Positions 24,377 to 32,109 of a stretch of DNA of 46,656 nt are shown here, in pieces. A program made the position numbers and the translations under genes. Under the pieces are notes generated by a model. It was not told where the DNA came from and ran no database searches. It saw only the letters and a list, made by a program, of their open reading frames with translations. Source of the DNA: Anaerolineales bacterium (GTDB lineage Bacteria > Chloroflexota > Anaerolineae > Anaerolineales > UBA11579). The DNA lies in assembly GCA_026129305.1 (NCBI GenBank), contig JAHCII010000004.1, positions 74,446 to 121,101 of the forward strand, read 5' to 3'. Positions within the stretch are counted from its first letter, which is position 1, and every line of letters begins with the position of its first letter.

Positions 24377-25731
24377 ACCGTTTTGGTCGCCTGGATATAG
24401 CGGTTGGCGCGCTGTCTCTGTGTCTTCTGGCCGCCCTGGGCTTGGTGCTGTGGCGGGGTGACCAGGTGGGTGTCAGTGTGCTGGCCGTCTCGCCGCTGGA
24501 TGGGCCGGCGGCCGCCTCCGCTCCGGTCGCCATCACCTTCGGTGAGGCGATGGACGCCGCCAGCGTGGAAAGCCGTTTCAGCCTGCAGCCGCAGACAGCC
24601 GGCCGCTTTGTTTGGCGTGACAACACGTTGTACTTCCTGCCTGGGCAGGCATTCGCAGAAGGCCAAACCTACACGGTGCGTCTGGCATCCGGCGCCAGCA
24701 CCCATTTGGGCCATGTCTTGGCCGAAGAGCTGAGTTGGTCATTCACCACACGTTCGCCCGGCATGGCCTTTATGCGCAGCTCAGACCAGGGGGCGGAACT
24801 ATGGACCTTGACGGATCTGCAAAGCACTCCGCGCCAGGTCACGGACATGGCGGGGGGTGTCTTCGATTTCGCTGTTTCTGTGGACGGGCAGCAGATCCTT
24901 TACTCGGCCTTTAACCAGCAGGCCGGGATCGACCTATGGCTGGTGGGTCGCCAAGGCGAAGACAACCGCATGGTGCTCAACTGTGGCCTGGACCGCTGCT
25001 ATGCGCCTGATTGGTCTGCGGACGGGCGCGTGGCCTACAGCCGGGCGCCCGGCCCGCTGAACCCCGGCGAGGGCTACGGCGCCCCGCGCATCTGGCTGCT
25101 GGAACCGGCCACGGGCCAAAGCGTGCGCCTGCATGCCGACACGCAGAAGATTGGCTATGGCCCCAGCTGGTCGCCGGATGCGGGCCGTTTGGCTTATTAC
25201 GATGGCGTGCAGAACCGCATTGTGGTTGTGGATATGCTCAGCGGGCAGGAGATCTATCTGCCGTCGCGCGTCGGGGTGGTCGGCAGCTGGATGCCGGACG
25301 GCGACCAGATGCTGTATTACGACACCAAGCTGGCAGATGGTCTGGCGCTCTACACCATCTTCCGGGCCGATTTTTCCACCGAGGATATCCTGCCGTTCTT
25401 TGAGCCCCAGCCCGCTGATGGGGATTACAGCATGCCAACCCTTTCGCCTTCCGGCGAGTGGGTGGCGCTGCGCGTGCGCCCGGCGGATGGCGGACCGGCC
25501 GACCAGGTCTGGGTCACGCCCGCAGACGGGCGCTTTGCCCTGACAGCCGCCGAGACGGAGGCTTCGCTCTTCTCTGATTTGAGTTGGGACCCACAATCGC
25601 GGTTCTTACTCTATCACCGCATGCAATTGGGCGTGGGCAACCCGGTGCCCGAAGTGTGGGTCTGGGATCGCTCAACTGGGACGACGCGTTTGCTGGTGCG
25701 CGATGCCAGTGCCCCGGCTTGGCTGCCCTAA
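24373..25731 (+). CDS. Membrane-anchored Ig-like (Big_5) plus TolB-type beta-propeller protein
   Basis: 452 aa. One N-terminal membrane helix or uncleaved signal (about 9-27) precedes an SbsA Ig-like domain (about 35-130; SPLDGPAAASAPVAITFGEA, then LSWSFTT). Repeats with the TolB/WD40-like PDWSADGRVAYS, PSWSPDAGRLAYYD and PTLSPSGEWVALR motifs follow. It should sit on the outside of the cell. It overlaps the TIGR03943 gene by 4 bases (ATGA), so it is probably co-translated and under the same Zur-like control. No enzymatic motif is seen. A docking or metal-handling role beside the permease is speculative. Confidence 0.82.
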   Translation: MNRFGRLDIAVGALSLCLLAALGLVLWRGDQVGVSVLAVSPLDGPAAASAPVAITFGEAMDAASVESRFSLQPQTAGRFVWRDNTLYFLPGQAFAEGQTYTVRLASGASTHLGHVLAEELSWSFTTRSPGMAFMRSSDQGAELWTLTDLQSTPRQVTDMAGGVFDFAVSVDGQQILYSAFNQQAGIDLWLVGRQGEDNRMVLNCGLDRCYAPDWSADGRVAYSRAPGPLNPGEGYGAPRIWLLEPATGQSVRLHADTQKIGYGPSWSPDAGRLAYYDGVQNRIVVVDMLSGQEIYLPSRVGVVGSWMPDGDQMLYYDTKLADGLALYTIFRADFSTEDILPFFEPQPADGDYSMPTLSPSGEWVALRVRPADGGPADQVWVTPADGRFALTAAETEASLFSDLSWDPQSRFLLYHRMQLGVGNPVPEVWVWDRSTGTTRLLVRDASAPAWLP

Positions 25732-25735
25732 GCGT

Positions 25736-25741
25736 TATAAT
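25736..25741 (+). promoter_or_regulatory. -10 box of the zur gene
   Basis: TATAAT at 25736-25741 ends 8 nt before ATG 25750, giving a leader of one or two bases at most. No 7-1-7 element is seen here, so the zur gene itself may not be autoregulated. Confidence 0.55.
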
Positions 25742-25749
25742 TTTTGACG

Positions 25750-26208
25750 ATGACCCATCCGCAAATTGTCACCGAACAAAGCCCGGCCGAAAAAAGCCGT
25801 TTGTGGCTGCGCTATTTGCAGCAGCAGGGCTACCGGATCACCGGCTCACGCCGCGCAGTGGTGGATGCCTTGGCGCAAGCTGAGCGTTCACTGACTGCCG
25901 CGGACCTCTACGAGATCGGGCGTGCCAAACATAAGGGGTTGGGCCTGGTTTCGGTGTACCGCACGCTGGAGAAGCTGGAGGAGTTGGGCTTGGTGCAGCG
26001 CGTACACGGGCCGGGGGGCTGTCATGCCTATATCTCGGCACAGGATGGGCATAACCACATGCTGGTGTGCGAGAATTGCGGCCGGGTGGAGATGTTCGAA
26101 GGGGATGACTTAAAGGACTTCACCCGTAACCTGGAGAAGCAGAGCGGTTTCCGTATTCACGAGCACTGGCTGCAGTTCTTTGGAGTATGTACTGAATGCC
26201 AAGCTTAG
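25750..26208 (+). CDS. zur: Fur-family transcriptional regulator, probably Zur
   Basis: 152 aa from ATG 25750; a TTG two codons earlier is in frame. The N-terminal winged helix (GYRITGSRRAVVDALAQ, LVSVYRTLEKLEELGLVQRV) and the metal/dimer domain (DGHNHMLVCENCGRVEMF with one C-x2-C, CTEC with the other) are complete. It lies directly before znuA, znuC and znuB, and 7-1-7 boxes of actinobacterial Zur type occur at three nearby promoters. This points to zinc rather than iron: Zn-bound Zur would repress uptake genes. Confidence 0.9.
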   Translation: MTHPQIVTEQSPAEKSRLWLRYLQQQGYRITGSRRAVVDALAQAERSLTAADLYEIGRAKHKGLGLVSVYRTLEKLEELGLVQRVHGPGGCHAYISAQDGHNHMLVCENCGRVEMFEGDDLKDFTRNLEKQSGFRIHEHWLQFFGVCTECQA

Positions 26209-26209
26209 C

Positions 26210-26251
26210 TTGACAGATTTTTTTGTCTCATTATAATGAAAATGATTTTCA
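26210..26251 (+). promoter_or_regulatory. znuA promoter with perfect Zur box
   Basis: TTGACA (26210-26215), a 16-bp spacer and TATAAT (26232-26237) form a strong promoter starting right after the zur stop. A perfect 7-1-7 palindrome, TGAAAAT-G-ATTTTCA (26237-26251), begins on the last base of the -10 box and covers +1. It matches the Zur box known from Mycobacterium and Streptomyces. Zinc-loaded Zur would block RNA polymerase here. Confidence 0.85.
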
Positions 26252-26273
26252 ATATCATTTGGAGGTAGGAACT

Positions 26274-27365
26274 GTGCATGTTTCTTTTCGAGTAGGATTT
26301 GCGCTCTTGGCTGTTACTGCGGTGTTGCTGTCGGCCTGTGCTGGTGTTTTCGGCGCCAGCAGTGAGGGGCTGCAGGTGGTGGCAACCACCAGCATTGTGG
26401 GAGATGTCATCTCTCAAATTGGCGGCCAGCACGTTGAAGTAACCGTTTTGATTCCGGCTGGTGCGGACCCCCACGGCTTTGAGCCGACCCCGCAGGATGC
26501 GGCTGCTTTGACCTCCGCCGACGTGGTAGTGGCCAATGGTTTGGGTTTGGAAGAATCGCTGCAAGCCCTGTTGGACGCGCAGGGCGATAAGGTGGTATAT
26601 GCCTCGGAGGGCGTTCACGCCCTGGAGTTCGATGAACATGACCACCATGACGAAGATCATGACCATGAGCACGAAGGGGAAGAAGGACACGACCACGATC
26701 ATGAGCACGAAGGGGAAGACCATGATCATGAGCACGAAGGCGAAGAAGGACACGACCACGATCATGAGCACGAAGGGGAAGACCATGATCATGAGCACGA
26801 AGGCGAAGAAAGCCATGATCACGACCATGAGCACGAAGGCCCTGACCCGCACGCCTGGATGAATCCCCAAAATGTGAAGGTCTGGGTGGACAACATTGCC
26901 GACGCCTTGGCAGAGGCCGATCCGGCTCACGCGGCGGACTATGCGGCCAACGCCGAGTCCTACAAAGCTGAACTGGATGCGCTGGATGCTTGGATTGTTG
27001 AGCAGATCGCTGCGATTGACGAACATGACCGCGTGCTGGTCACCGACCATGAAACCCTGGGCTACTTCGCCGACCGCTACGACTTTGAGATGGTGGGCGC
27101 CTTGATCCCCAGCTTCAGCACGCTCAGTGAACCTTCTGCAGGTGAACTGGCCGCGCTGGAGGCCGCCATTGCGGAGCATGGGGTTGAGGCTCTCTTTGTT
27201 GGCTTCACAGTCACTTCGAGCCTGGCGGAGCGGGTGGCGGCAGACACTGGCGTACAGCTAGTGACCTTGTACACCGAAGCGCTCAGCGCAGCGGATGGGC
27301 CGGCCGCCAGCTATATGGATATGATGCGTTACAACGTCAGCGCCATCGTCCAGGCGCTCAAGTAG
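26274..27365 (+). CDS. znuA: Zinc ABC transporter substrate-binding lipoprotein with His-rich loop
   Basis: 363 aa. The frame begins at 26223, but GTG 26274 follows GGAGGTAGG by 4 nt and gives a lipoprotein signal with lipobox LSAC (Cys22). Cluster A-I features: VVATTSIVGDVISQIGG, the metal His in GADPHGFEPTPQD, a long His/Asp/Glu loop (about 120-192), then PHAWMNPQNVKVWVDNIADAL with the second His, the VLVTDHETLGYFADRYDF segment with the third, and a C-terminal TLYTEALSAADGPAASYMDMM. The His-rich loop is typical of zinc- rather than manganese-binding members. The protein captures Zn2+ outside the membrane for ZnuBC. Confidence 0.95.
   Translation: MHVSFRVGFALLAVTAVLLSACAGVFGASSEGLQVVATTSIVGDVISQIGGQHVEVTVLIPAGADPHGFEPTPQDAAALTSADVVVANGLGLEESLQALLDAQGDKVVYASEGVHALEFDEHDHHDEDHDHEHEGEEGHDHDHEHEGEDHDHEHEGEEGHDHDHEHEGEDHDHEHEGEESHDHDHEHEGPDPHAWMNPQNVKVWVDNIADALAEADPAHAADYAANAESYKAELDALDAWIVEQIAAIDEHDRVLVTDHETLGYFADRYDFEMVGALIPSFSTLSEPSAGELAALEAAIAEHGVEALFVGFTVTSSLAERVAADTGVQLVTLYTEALSAADGPAASYMDMMRYNVSAIVQALK
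26664..26840 (+). repeat. 63-bp tandem repeat coding the ZnuA His-rich loop
   Basis: About 2.8 copies of a 63-bp unit (26664-26726, 26727-26789, 26790-26840), each made of a 36-bp and a 27-bp half that both begin CATGAGCACGAAGG. It encodes repeats of HEHEGE(E)GHDHD and HEHEGEDHD. The near-identical DNA indicates recent in-frame duplication. Confidence 0.9.
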
Positions 27366-27375
27366 CAACCTTCAG

Positions 27376-27413
27376 AGATGAGCGGGCCGCTGCCAGCGGC
27401 CCGCTCATCTTTC
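27376..27413 (+). terminator. Hairpin terminator after znuA
   Basis: A 15-bp perfect stem (27376-27390 with 27396-27410, loop TGCCA) is followed by a short T-rich tail. It separates znuA from the independently controlled znuCB operon. Confidence 0.75.
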
Positions 27414-27428
27414 GTGCCGTCTTCGCGG

Positions 27429-27463
27429 TAAAATCGCAAACTCTATGTTGAAAAGGATTTTCA
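27429..27463 (+). promoter_or_regulatory. znuCB promoter with Zur box inside the first codons
   Basis: TAAAAT (27429-27434) ends 10 nt before ATG 27445. The element TGAAAAG-G-ATTTTCA (27449-27463) differs from the perfect znuA box at one base and lies in codons 2-7 of znuC (Leu-Lys-Arg-Ile-Phe-Asn). Binding would cover about +9 to +23. Confidence 0.7.
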
Positions 27464-28266
27464 ATCCAAGCCCGGCCCATGCACATGGCCAGCGCTCGGT
27501 GGCCGTCGATCTGCGCAAGCTCAGCGTGCGCTTTGACGGGCACTTGGCGCTGGAAGATATTTCGCTGCAGGTGGAGCCTGGCTTGCGCGTGGCTGTGGTG
27601 GGGCCTAATGGAGCCGGCAAATCGACTTTGTTCAATGTGCTGGCGGGCTTGCTGCTGCCCAGCGCCGGCCAGGTGCGCATTTATGGACACGCCCCGGCCC
27701 AGCACCACTGCCTGGCCTATGTGCCGCAAAGCAGCCAGGTAGACTGGACCTTCCCGGTCAGCGTGCGGGATGTGGTCATGATGGGCCGCAGCGGGCATCT
27801 GGGCCTGCTGCGCTGGCCGGGCGCAGAGGACCGGCGCCTGGTGGATGAGAGCCTGGCCCGCGTGGGGCTGGCTGGTCTGGCCCGGCGCCAGATCGGCCAG
27901 CTATCCGGCGGCCAGCGCCAGCGCATGTTCATCGCCCGGGCCTTGGCCCAGGGCGCCAATCTGCTGCTGCTGGACGAACCGCTGGCCGGGCTGGATATCC
28001 CCTCGCAGGAACAAATTGTGAATATTTTGGACGAGTTGCGCGCCCTGAGTATCAGCGTGCTTTTTGCCACGCATGACCTGGGGCTGGCGGCGGAGCGCTT
28101 TGACCGCATTCTGCTGCTCAACCGCCGGCTGGTGGCCTATGGCTCGCCGGAGCAGGTGTTCAGCGGCGAGCATTTGACCGCGGCTTACGGCGGCCATATG
28201 CAGGCGATCGAGACCAAAGACGGACGCCTGTTGTTGGGCGACAGCGGGGGCCACGCCCATGCTTGA
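27445..28266 (+). CDS. znuC: Zinc ABC transporter ATP-binding protein
   Basis: 273 aa. Walker A is GPNGAGKST, the Q-loop region is YVPQSSQVDW, the signature is LSGGQRQR, Walker B is LLLLDEPLAG, and the switch His is in FATHDLG. The C-terminus carries GGHAHA. It powers zinc import with ZnuB and ZnuA. Its last 8 bases overlap the start of znuB. The ATG has almost no leader and its first codons contain a Zur-like operator. Confidence 0.95.
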   Translation: MLKRIFNPSPAHAHGQRSVAVDLRKLSVRFDGHLALEDISLQVEPGLRVAVVGPNGAGKSTLFNVLAGLLLPSAGQVRIYGHAPAQHHCLAYVPQSSQVDWTFPVSVRDVVMMGRSGHLGLLRWPGAEDRRLVDESLARVGLAGLARRQIGQLSGGQRQRMFIARALAQGANLLLLDEPLAGLDIPSQEQIVNILDELRALSISVLFATHDLGLAAERFDRILLLNRRLVAYGSPEQVFSGEHLTAAYGGHMQAIETKDGRLLLGDSGGHAHA

Positions 28267-29101
28267 TTGGCTGCTGGAACCGCTGGCTTTTGATTTTATG
28301 CAGCGCGGGCTGCTGGCTGCCACCCTGGTCGGCGTGATCTGCGCCGTAGTGGGCTGCTACATTGTATTGCGCGGCATGGCCTTTCTGGGCGATGCGCTGG
28401 CCCACACCATTCTGCCTGGCATGGCCCTGGGTTACCTGGTCAGCGGCGGCCAACGCGGTGCCCTGTTCTGGTGGGCGCTGGCCGCCGCGGTGGTCAGTTC
28501 CCTGGGCATTGGCGCCCTCAGTCGGGACGGCCGTTTGAAGCAAGACACCGCCATCGGCATTGTTTTTGCCGGCATGTTTGCGCTGGGCGTGGCGCTGATC
28601 TCCACGGCGCGCAGTTATGCGGTGGATCTTTCACATTTCCTTTTCGGCAATATTCTGGGGATCACCAACCAGGATATTGGGCTGACCTTTAGCGTAGGGG
28701 TGCTTGTGCTTTTGCTGGTGTGGGCTTTTTACAAAGAATTCCTGGTACTGGCGTTTGACGTTCAGCTGGCCACCACCCTGCGGCTGCCTGCCCGCCTTCT
28801 CGAAATCTTACTCTCCCTGCTAACGGCGGTGGCGATTGTGGCTTCGCTGCAAACTGTGGGCGTGGCCCTGGTGGCTGCCATGCTGGTCACCCCGGCGGCT
28901 ACCGCCATGTTGCTGACCAAAAGCCTGCCGCGCATGATGCTGCTGGCGGCCCTGATCGCCGCAGGCAGCGGCTTCCTGGGTTTGTACATCTCCTTTTACT
29001 TCAATGTAGCCTCCGGGGCCGCCATTGTGCTGACCTGCACCCTGATCTTTGTCTTGGTCTGGTTGCTCAGACGACCCGGGGTACGTAACGCCGCAGCCTA
29101 G
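28259..29101 (+). CDS. znuB: Zinc ABC transporter permease
   Basis: 280 aa of the ABC-3 family with eight or nine membrane helices. Family features: GCYIVLRGMAFLGDALAHTI and LPGMALGYL near the start, the cytoplasmic DTAIGIVFAGMFALGVALIS, and the C-terminal QTVGVALVAAMLVTPAATAML. The protein forms the channel for Zn2+. It overlaps znuC and is the last clear member of the transporter operon. Confidence 0.94.
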   Translation: MLDWLLEPLAFDFMQRGLLAATLVGVICAVVGCYIVLRGMAFLGDALAHTILPGMALGYLVSGGQRGALFWWALAAAVVSSLGIGALSRDGRLKQDTAIGIVFAGMFALGVALISTARSYAVDLSHFLFGNILGITNQDIGLTFSVGVLVLLLVWAFYKEFLVLAFDVQLATTLRLPARLLEILLSLLTAVAIVASLQTVGVALVAAMLVTPAATAMLLTKSLPRMMLLAALIAAGSGFLGLYISFYFNVASGAAIVLTCTLIFVLVWLLRRPGVRNAAA

Positions 29102-29151
29102 CTGGGAACTAAGCAGCTCCCCTCAACGTTCTCTCTTCAGGAGAAACCATT

Positions 29152-29745
29152 ATGAAAAAACTCATATGGCTTGGTTTGTTGGCCGCCCTGGCGGCCTGTT
29201 CAACCCCCGCACAACCTGTGTTCAATGGTTCGCCCGATGCCATCGTCGCCGAAGAGGCTGCCCCATCCAGCCAGCCAGCGAGCGCCCTGCCGGCCTTGGA
29301 GGCTGTCTATCAGGACGGGCTGGATCGCTTCGCCCTGCACTACCCGGCTGCCTGGCATCTGCTGGGCGGTGAGCAAGGCTCGCGCGGCGGCCACCTGCAG
29401 ATCGCTTCTTGGGATCCGGGCGCGGCGGGCATCGAAAGTGTTCCTGAAGGCGATAGCCTGCTGCAGATCGCCGGTTACCTGTGGGATCCCAAAGGTGACC
29501 TGCCCGCGCGGGTAGCAATGCGGCGTGGCGCGCTGACCAGTTCTGGCAATACGATCCTTGAGGAAAGCGAGCTTTCCTTCGCCGGTGGACCGGCGGCAGT
29601 GCGCATGCTTTTGGAGGACACCAGCGGCGGACAAAGCTTGCTGTATTTCTTTGTCCTCGGCGATGACTACCTGGAGATCACCGGCGTGGGCGACTTGGCC
29701 CTGATCGACCAGATCATCAGCACTTTCAGTTATCTGAGCCAATAG
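29152..29745 (+). CDS. Hypothetical lipoprotein downstream of znuB
   Basis: 197 aa. The signal peptide has lipobox LAAC (Cys16), followed by a linker rich in Ala, Ser and Pro. The mature domain (FALHYPAAWHLLGGEQ ... DDYLEITGVGDLALIDQIISTFSYL) has the pattern of PsbP/Mog1-like alpha-beta-alpha domains common in small bacterial lipoproteins. AGGAG lies 7-8 nt before ATG 29152. The 50-nt gap to znuB shows no clear promoter, so it may belong to the zinc operon. Function unknown. Confidence 0.78.
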   Translation: MKKLIWLGLLAALAACSTPAQPVFNGSPDAIVAEEAAPSSQPASALPALEAVYQDGLDRFALHYPAAWHLLGGEQGSRGGHLQIASWDPGAAGIESVPEGDSLLQIAGYLWDPKGDLPARVAMRRGALTSSGNTILEESELSFAGGPAAVRMLLEDTSGGQSLLYFFVLGDDYLEITGVGDLALIDQIISTFSYLSQ

Positions 29746-29763
29746 ATATAAACCAGGGCTGTT

Positions 29764-30906
29764 TTATGATTCCCCTGCGGCCAGCGCGGCGGCAATTTCT
29801 TGGCGAACGTACTCGTCGCTTTCGGATTGCTGAGCGGCCTGCAGGGCGGCCAGGGCTTGCTGGCCGCCAATGCGGCCCAGCGCCCAGGCAGCATGGCCGC
29901 GCGCCAGTGGTTCTTCGTCTCGCTGCAGCAGGTTGGCCAGGGCCGGCACCCGCTGCAGGTCGCGGCTGTTGCCCGCCGCCACGGCGAGGTTGCGCAGGTA
30001 GCCGCGCCGCTTGCTGCGCTTGATGGGCCTGCCTTTGTAGGTTTGATTGAAACCCCTGCGGTCCAGGGAAAGACCGGCGTCAAAGTCCACCCAGGCTTGT
30101 TGTGGGTCGCTGCCCAGCAGGCTGGCGCCTTCTTGCGGCGCAAAACGCTGGTTCCAGGGGCAGACCTGCTGGCAGATATCGCAGCCGAACACCAGATTGC
30201 CCAGGGCTGGGCGCAGTTCCAGGGGGATCGGCCCTTTGAGCTCGATGGTCAGGTAGGAGATGCAGCCTGCGGCGTCCAGGGTGCGATCTGGCAGAATGCA
30301 GTCGGTCGGGCAGGCGTCAAGACAGCGCGTGCAGCTGCCACAATGGTCGCTGTCCAAAGGCGCATCGGCCAGCAGTTCGATGCCCAGCAGAATCTCAGCT
30401 AAAAGAAAGTAGGAACCGGCTTGGGGGTTGATCAATAGGCTGTTCTTGCCGACCCAGCCCAGTCCGGCGCGCTGGGCCAGTTCGCGTTCCAGCAAAGGCC
30501 CACTGTCGGTATACCAGCGGTTGGGCACCGTCTGGCCGGCCTGCTCTTCAATAAAAGCCACCAGGGCTTGCAACTGGGGTTTGAGTACTTCGTGATAGTC
30601 CTGCCCCCAGGCATAGGCGGCCACGCGGCCGGCGTTTTCCTGGGGCTGCGGCGGGCCGGGGTTATCGTATGGCAGGCCCAACACCAGGATGGACTTGCAT
30701 TCCGGCAAGATGGAGCGCGGATCACGGCGGCGCTCCACGGCGCGCGGCTCGGCTAGATAGGCCATGCTGCCATGGCGCCCGGCGGCCAACCAGGCCAGGT
30801 AGCCTTCCATTTGCGCCGACGGCTGCGCTTCAGTCACGCCCACCAGGCCAAAGCCCATTTGGTGGGCTTTGGCTTTGATGCGGGCGGTCAGTGTGCTTGT
30901 GTCCAT
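29764..30906 (-). CDS. queG: Epoxyqueuosine reductase
   Basis: 380 aa from ATG 30906; the frame reaches 30936, but that part falls in the upstream terminator. It performs the last step of queuosine synthesis on tRNA, using cobalamin and two 4Fe-4S clusters. The conserved WYTDSGPLLERELAQRAGLG with the catalytic Asp, the clusters CGSCTRCLDACPTDCI and FGCDICQQVCPWN, and C-terminal HEAT-like repeats (LARGHAAWALGRIGG) are seen. It is convergent with the lipoprotein gene, 18 nt apart. Confidence 0.95.
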   Translation of the reverse strand: MDTSTLTARIKAKAHQMGFGLVGVTEAQPSAQMEGYLAWLAAGRHGSMAYLAEPRAVERRRDPRSILPECKSILVLGLPYDNPGPPQPQENAGRVAAYAWGQDYHEVLKPQLQALVAFIEEQAGQTVPNRWYTDSGPLLERELAQRAGLGWVGKNSLLINPQAGSYFLLAEILLGIELLADAPLDSDHCGSCTRCLDACPTDCILPDRTLDAAGCISYLTIELKGPIPLELRPALGNLVFGCDICQQVCPWNQRFAPQEGASLLGSDPQQAWVDFDAGLSLDRRGFNQTYKGRPIKRSKRRGYLRNLAVAAGNSRDLQRVPALANLLQRDEEPLARGHAAWALGRIGGQQALAALQAAQQSESDEYVRQEIAAALAAGES

Positions 30907-30921
30907 ACGCAAAATCAAAAA

Positions 30922-30951
30922 ACAAAGGCCCTGCAACTGCAGGGCCTTTGT
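30922..30951 (-). terminator. Terminator of the NBR1-Ig lipoprotein gene
   Basis: A long perfect stem (30922-30933 pairs with 30940-30951, small loop) is followed on the minus strand by a TTTTTTG run. It ends the transcript that starts upstream of 32071 and leaves queG to be transcribed separately. Confidence 0.82.
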
Positions 30952-30973
30952 ACTTCGGGTTGCACTTACTTGT

Positions 30974-32071
30974 CTAGGGCGTAGTGTAGCTGATGGTCAG
31001 CTTGATGCCGCCCAGGAAGCGCACCAAGGTGCTGCCGGCCGGTGTGCCGGTGAAGCGCAGTTGGTATTCGAGGGTGGAGGAGCCCAGGGCAGCCTGCAGG
31101 CGGCTCTTGACGGCGTCATTGATGAACACTGTGGATAGCTCGGTCTTGTTGCACCACTGCATATCCGGCCCGGCGCCGCTAGCGTTGTAGTCGCCGGCGT
31201 CCAATGGGAAGAAACTGCCGGCATAGCCCTGCAAACAGCCCAGGCTGTCAAAGGGGTTGCCCATGGTGTCGTAGCTGCTGAAGTCCACTTTGACTTCCGT
31301 GATGGTGGCGTTGCTGGGGATCTTTGAGATGTCAAAGGCCACAAAACCGCGCACGCCCACGTCATTGTTGGCGCCGACATGGGCGGCGGAGCCGAAGGCG
31401 CCGTTGGCGTCGATCTGGCCGACGCTGACGGCGTTAAAGTTGCTGCCGCTGCCGCTTCCGCCGCCGCCGCCGCCACTGCCGGAGTTGATCACCACGTAGA
31501 AACTGCCGAAATTCTGGTTGCTGGTGTTGCGCAGCGCCCAATAGCCGGTGTGCTCACCACTGCTGGTGGGCGCGATCAGTTTCACGGAAATGTCCACTGT
31601 GCTGCCAGGCACTACGTTGGCGCTCAGCGGCTGGCTGGCCGGGCCGCTCATCGAATTGCCGCTGACAAATACCACGGCATAGCCTGTGGTCCAGGTGCAG
31701 GTGCCCGCATTGCGCAGGCGCCAGGTCTTGGTGAATTCCGTGCCGGCGGCCACCTGCTGCCCGTCCGGGATGGTCACATCAGACACGAATTGAATGTTGT
31801 CGCAGCTGTTACCGCCCGTGCCGCCGCCGCTGGAGGTGGTGGGCGGTGGCGTGTTGGTTACGTCCGGTGTGTTGCTTGGCTCCGGCGTCGGGCTGGGTTC
31901 CGGAGTGTTGGTGGCGCTAGGGGTTAGCAGCGCGCTCTGGGTCAGGTTGGCGCTTACGGTTTCTGCCGCGGCGGTCTGCACCTGAGCGGCAGAATTGCCG
32001 CCCGGCATATTGCAGGCGCTGAGCGCCAGCAACAAGACCACACCAAGGGCGAGGAATGTCCCTTTTTTCAT
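30974..32071 (-). CDS. Lipoprotein with NBR1-like Ig domain
   Basis: 365 aa from ATG 32071, with AGGAG 11 nt upstream. A TTG three codons earlier is too close to it. The lipobox is LSAC (Cys20). A long Thr/Pro linker (PEPSPTPEPSNTPDVTNTPP) precedes an Ig-like domain of the Next-to-BRCA1 type (about 95-205): TIPDGQQVAAGTEFTKTWRL, RNAGTCTWTTGYAVVF, TGYWALRN. A Gly/Ser linker and a C-terminal beta-rich domain (about 220-365) follow, the latter similar to DNRLRE-type adhesion domains (RGFVAFDISKIPSNATITEV). It should be displayed on the cell surface. A -10 (TAGAAT) lies about 30 nt upstream. Confidence 0.85.
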   Translation of the reverse strand: MKKGTFLALGVVLLLALSACNMPGGNSAAQVQTAAAETVSANLTQSALLTPSATNTPEPSPTPEPSNTPDVTNTPPPTTSSGGGTGGNSCDNIQFVSDVTIPDGQQVAAGTEFTKTWRLRNAGTCTWTTGYAVVFVSGNSMSGPASQPLSANVVPGSTVDISVKLIAPTSSGEHTGYWALRNTSNQNFGSFYVVINSGSGGGGGGSGSGSNFNAVSVGQIDANGAFGSAAHVGANNDVGVRGFVAFDISKIPSNATITEVKVDFSSYDTMGNPFDSLGCLQGYAGSFFPLDAGDYNASGAGPDMQWCNKTELSTVFINDAVKSRLQAALGSSTLEYQLRFTGTPAGSTLVRFLGGIKLTISYTTP

Positions 32072-32109
32072 ATGATTCAAACTCCTATGCCAATTTCTTG
32101 GATTCTAGC

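Noticed and set aside
26664..26840. CRISPR-like array
   Set aside because: Repeats are direct, without unique spacers, in frame with znuA and coding for the His-rich loop.
26536..26862. Thr/Met/Lys-rich alternate frame over the znuA repeats
   Set aside because: A by-product of the 63-bp tandem repeat; the znuA frame is fully conserved.
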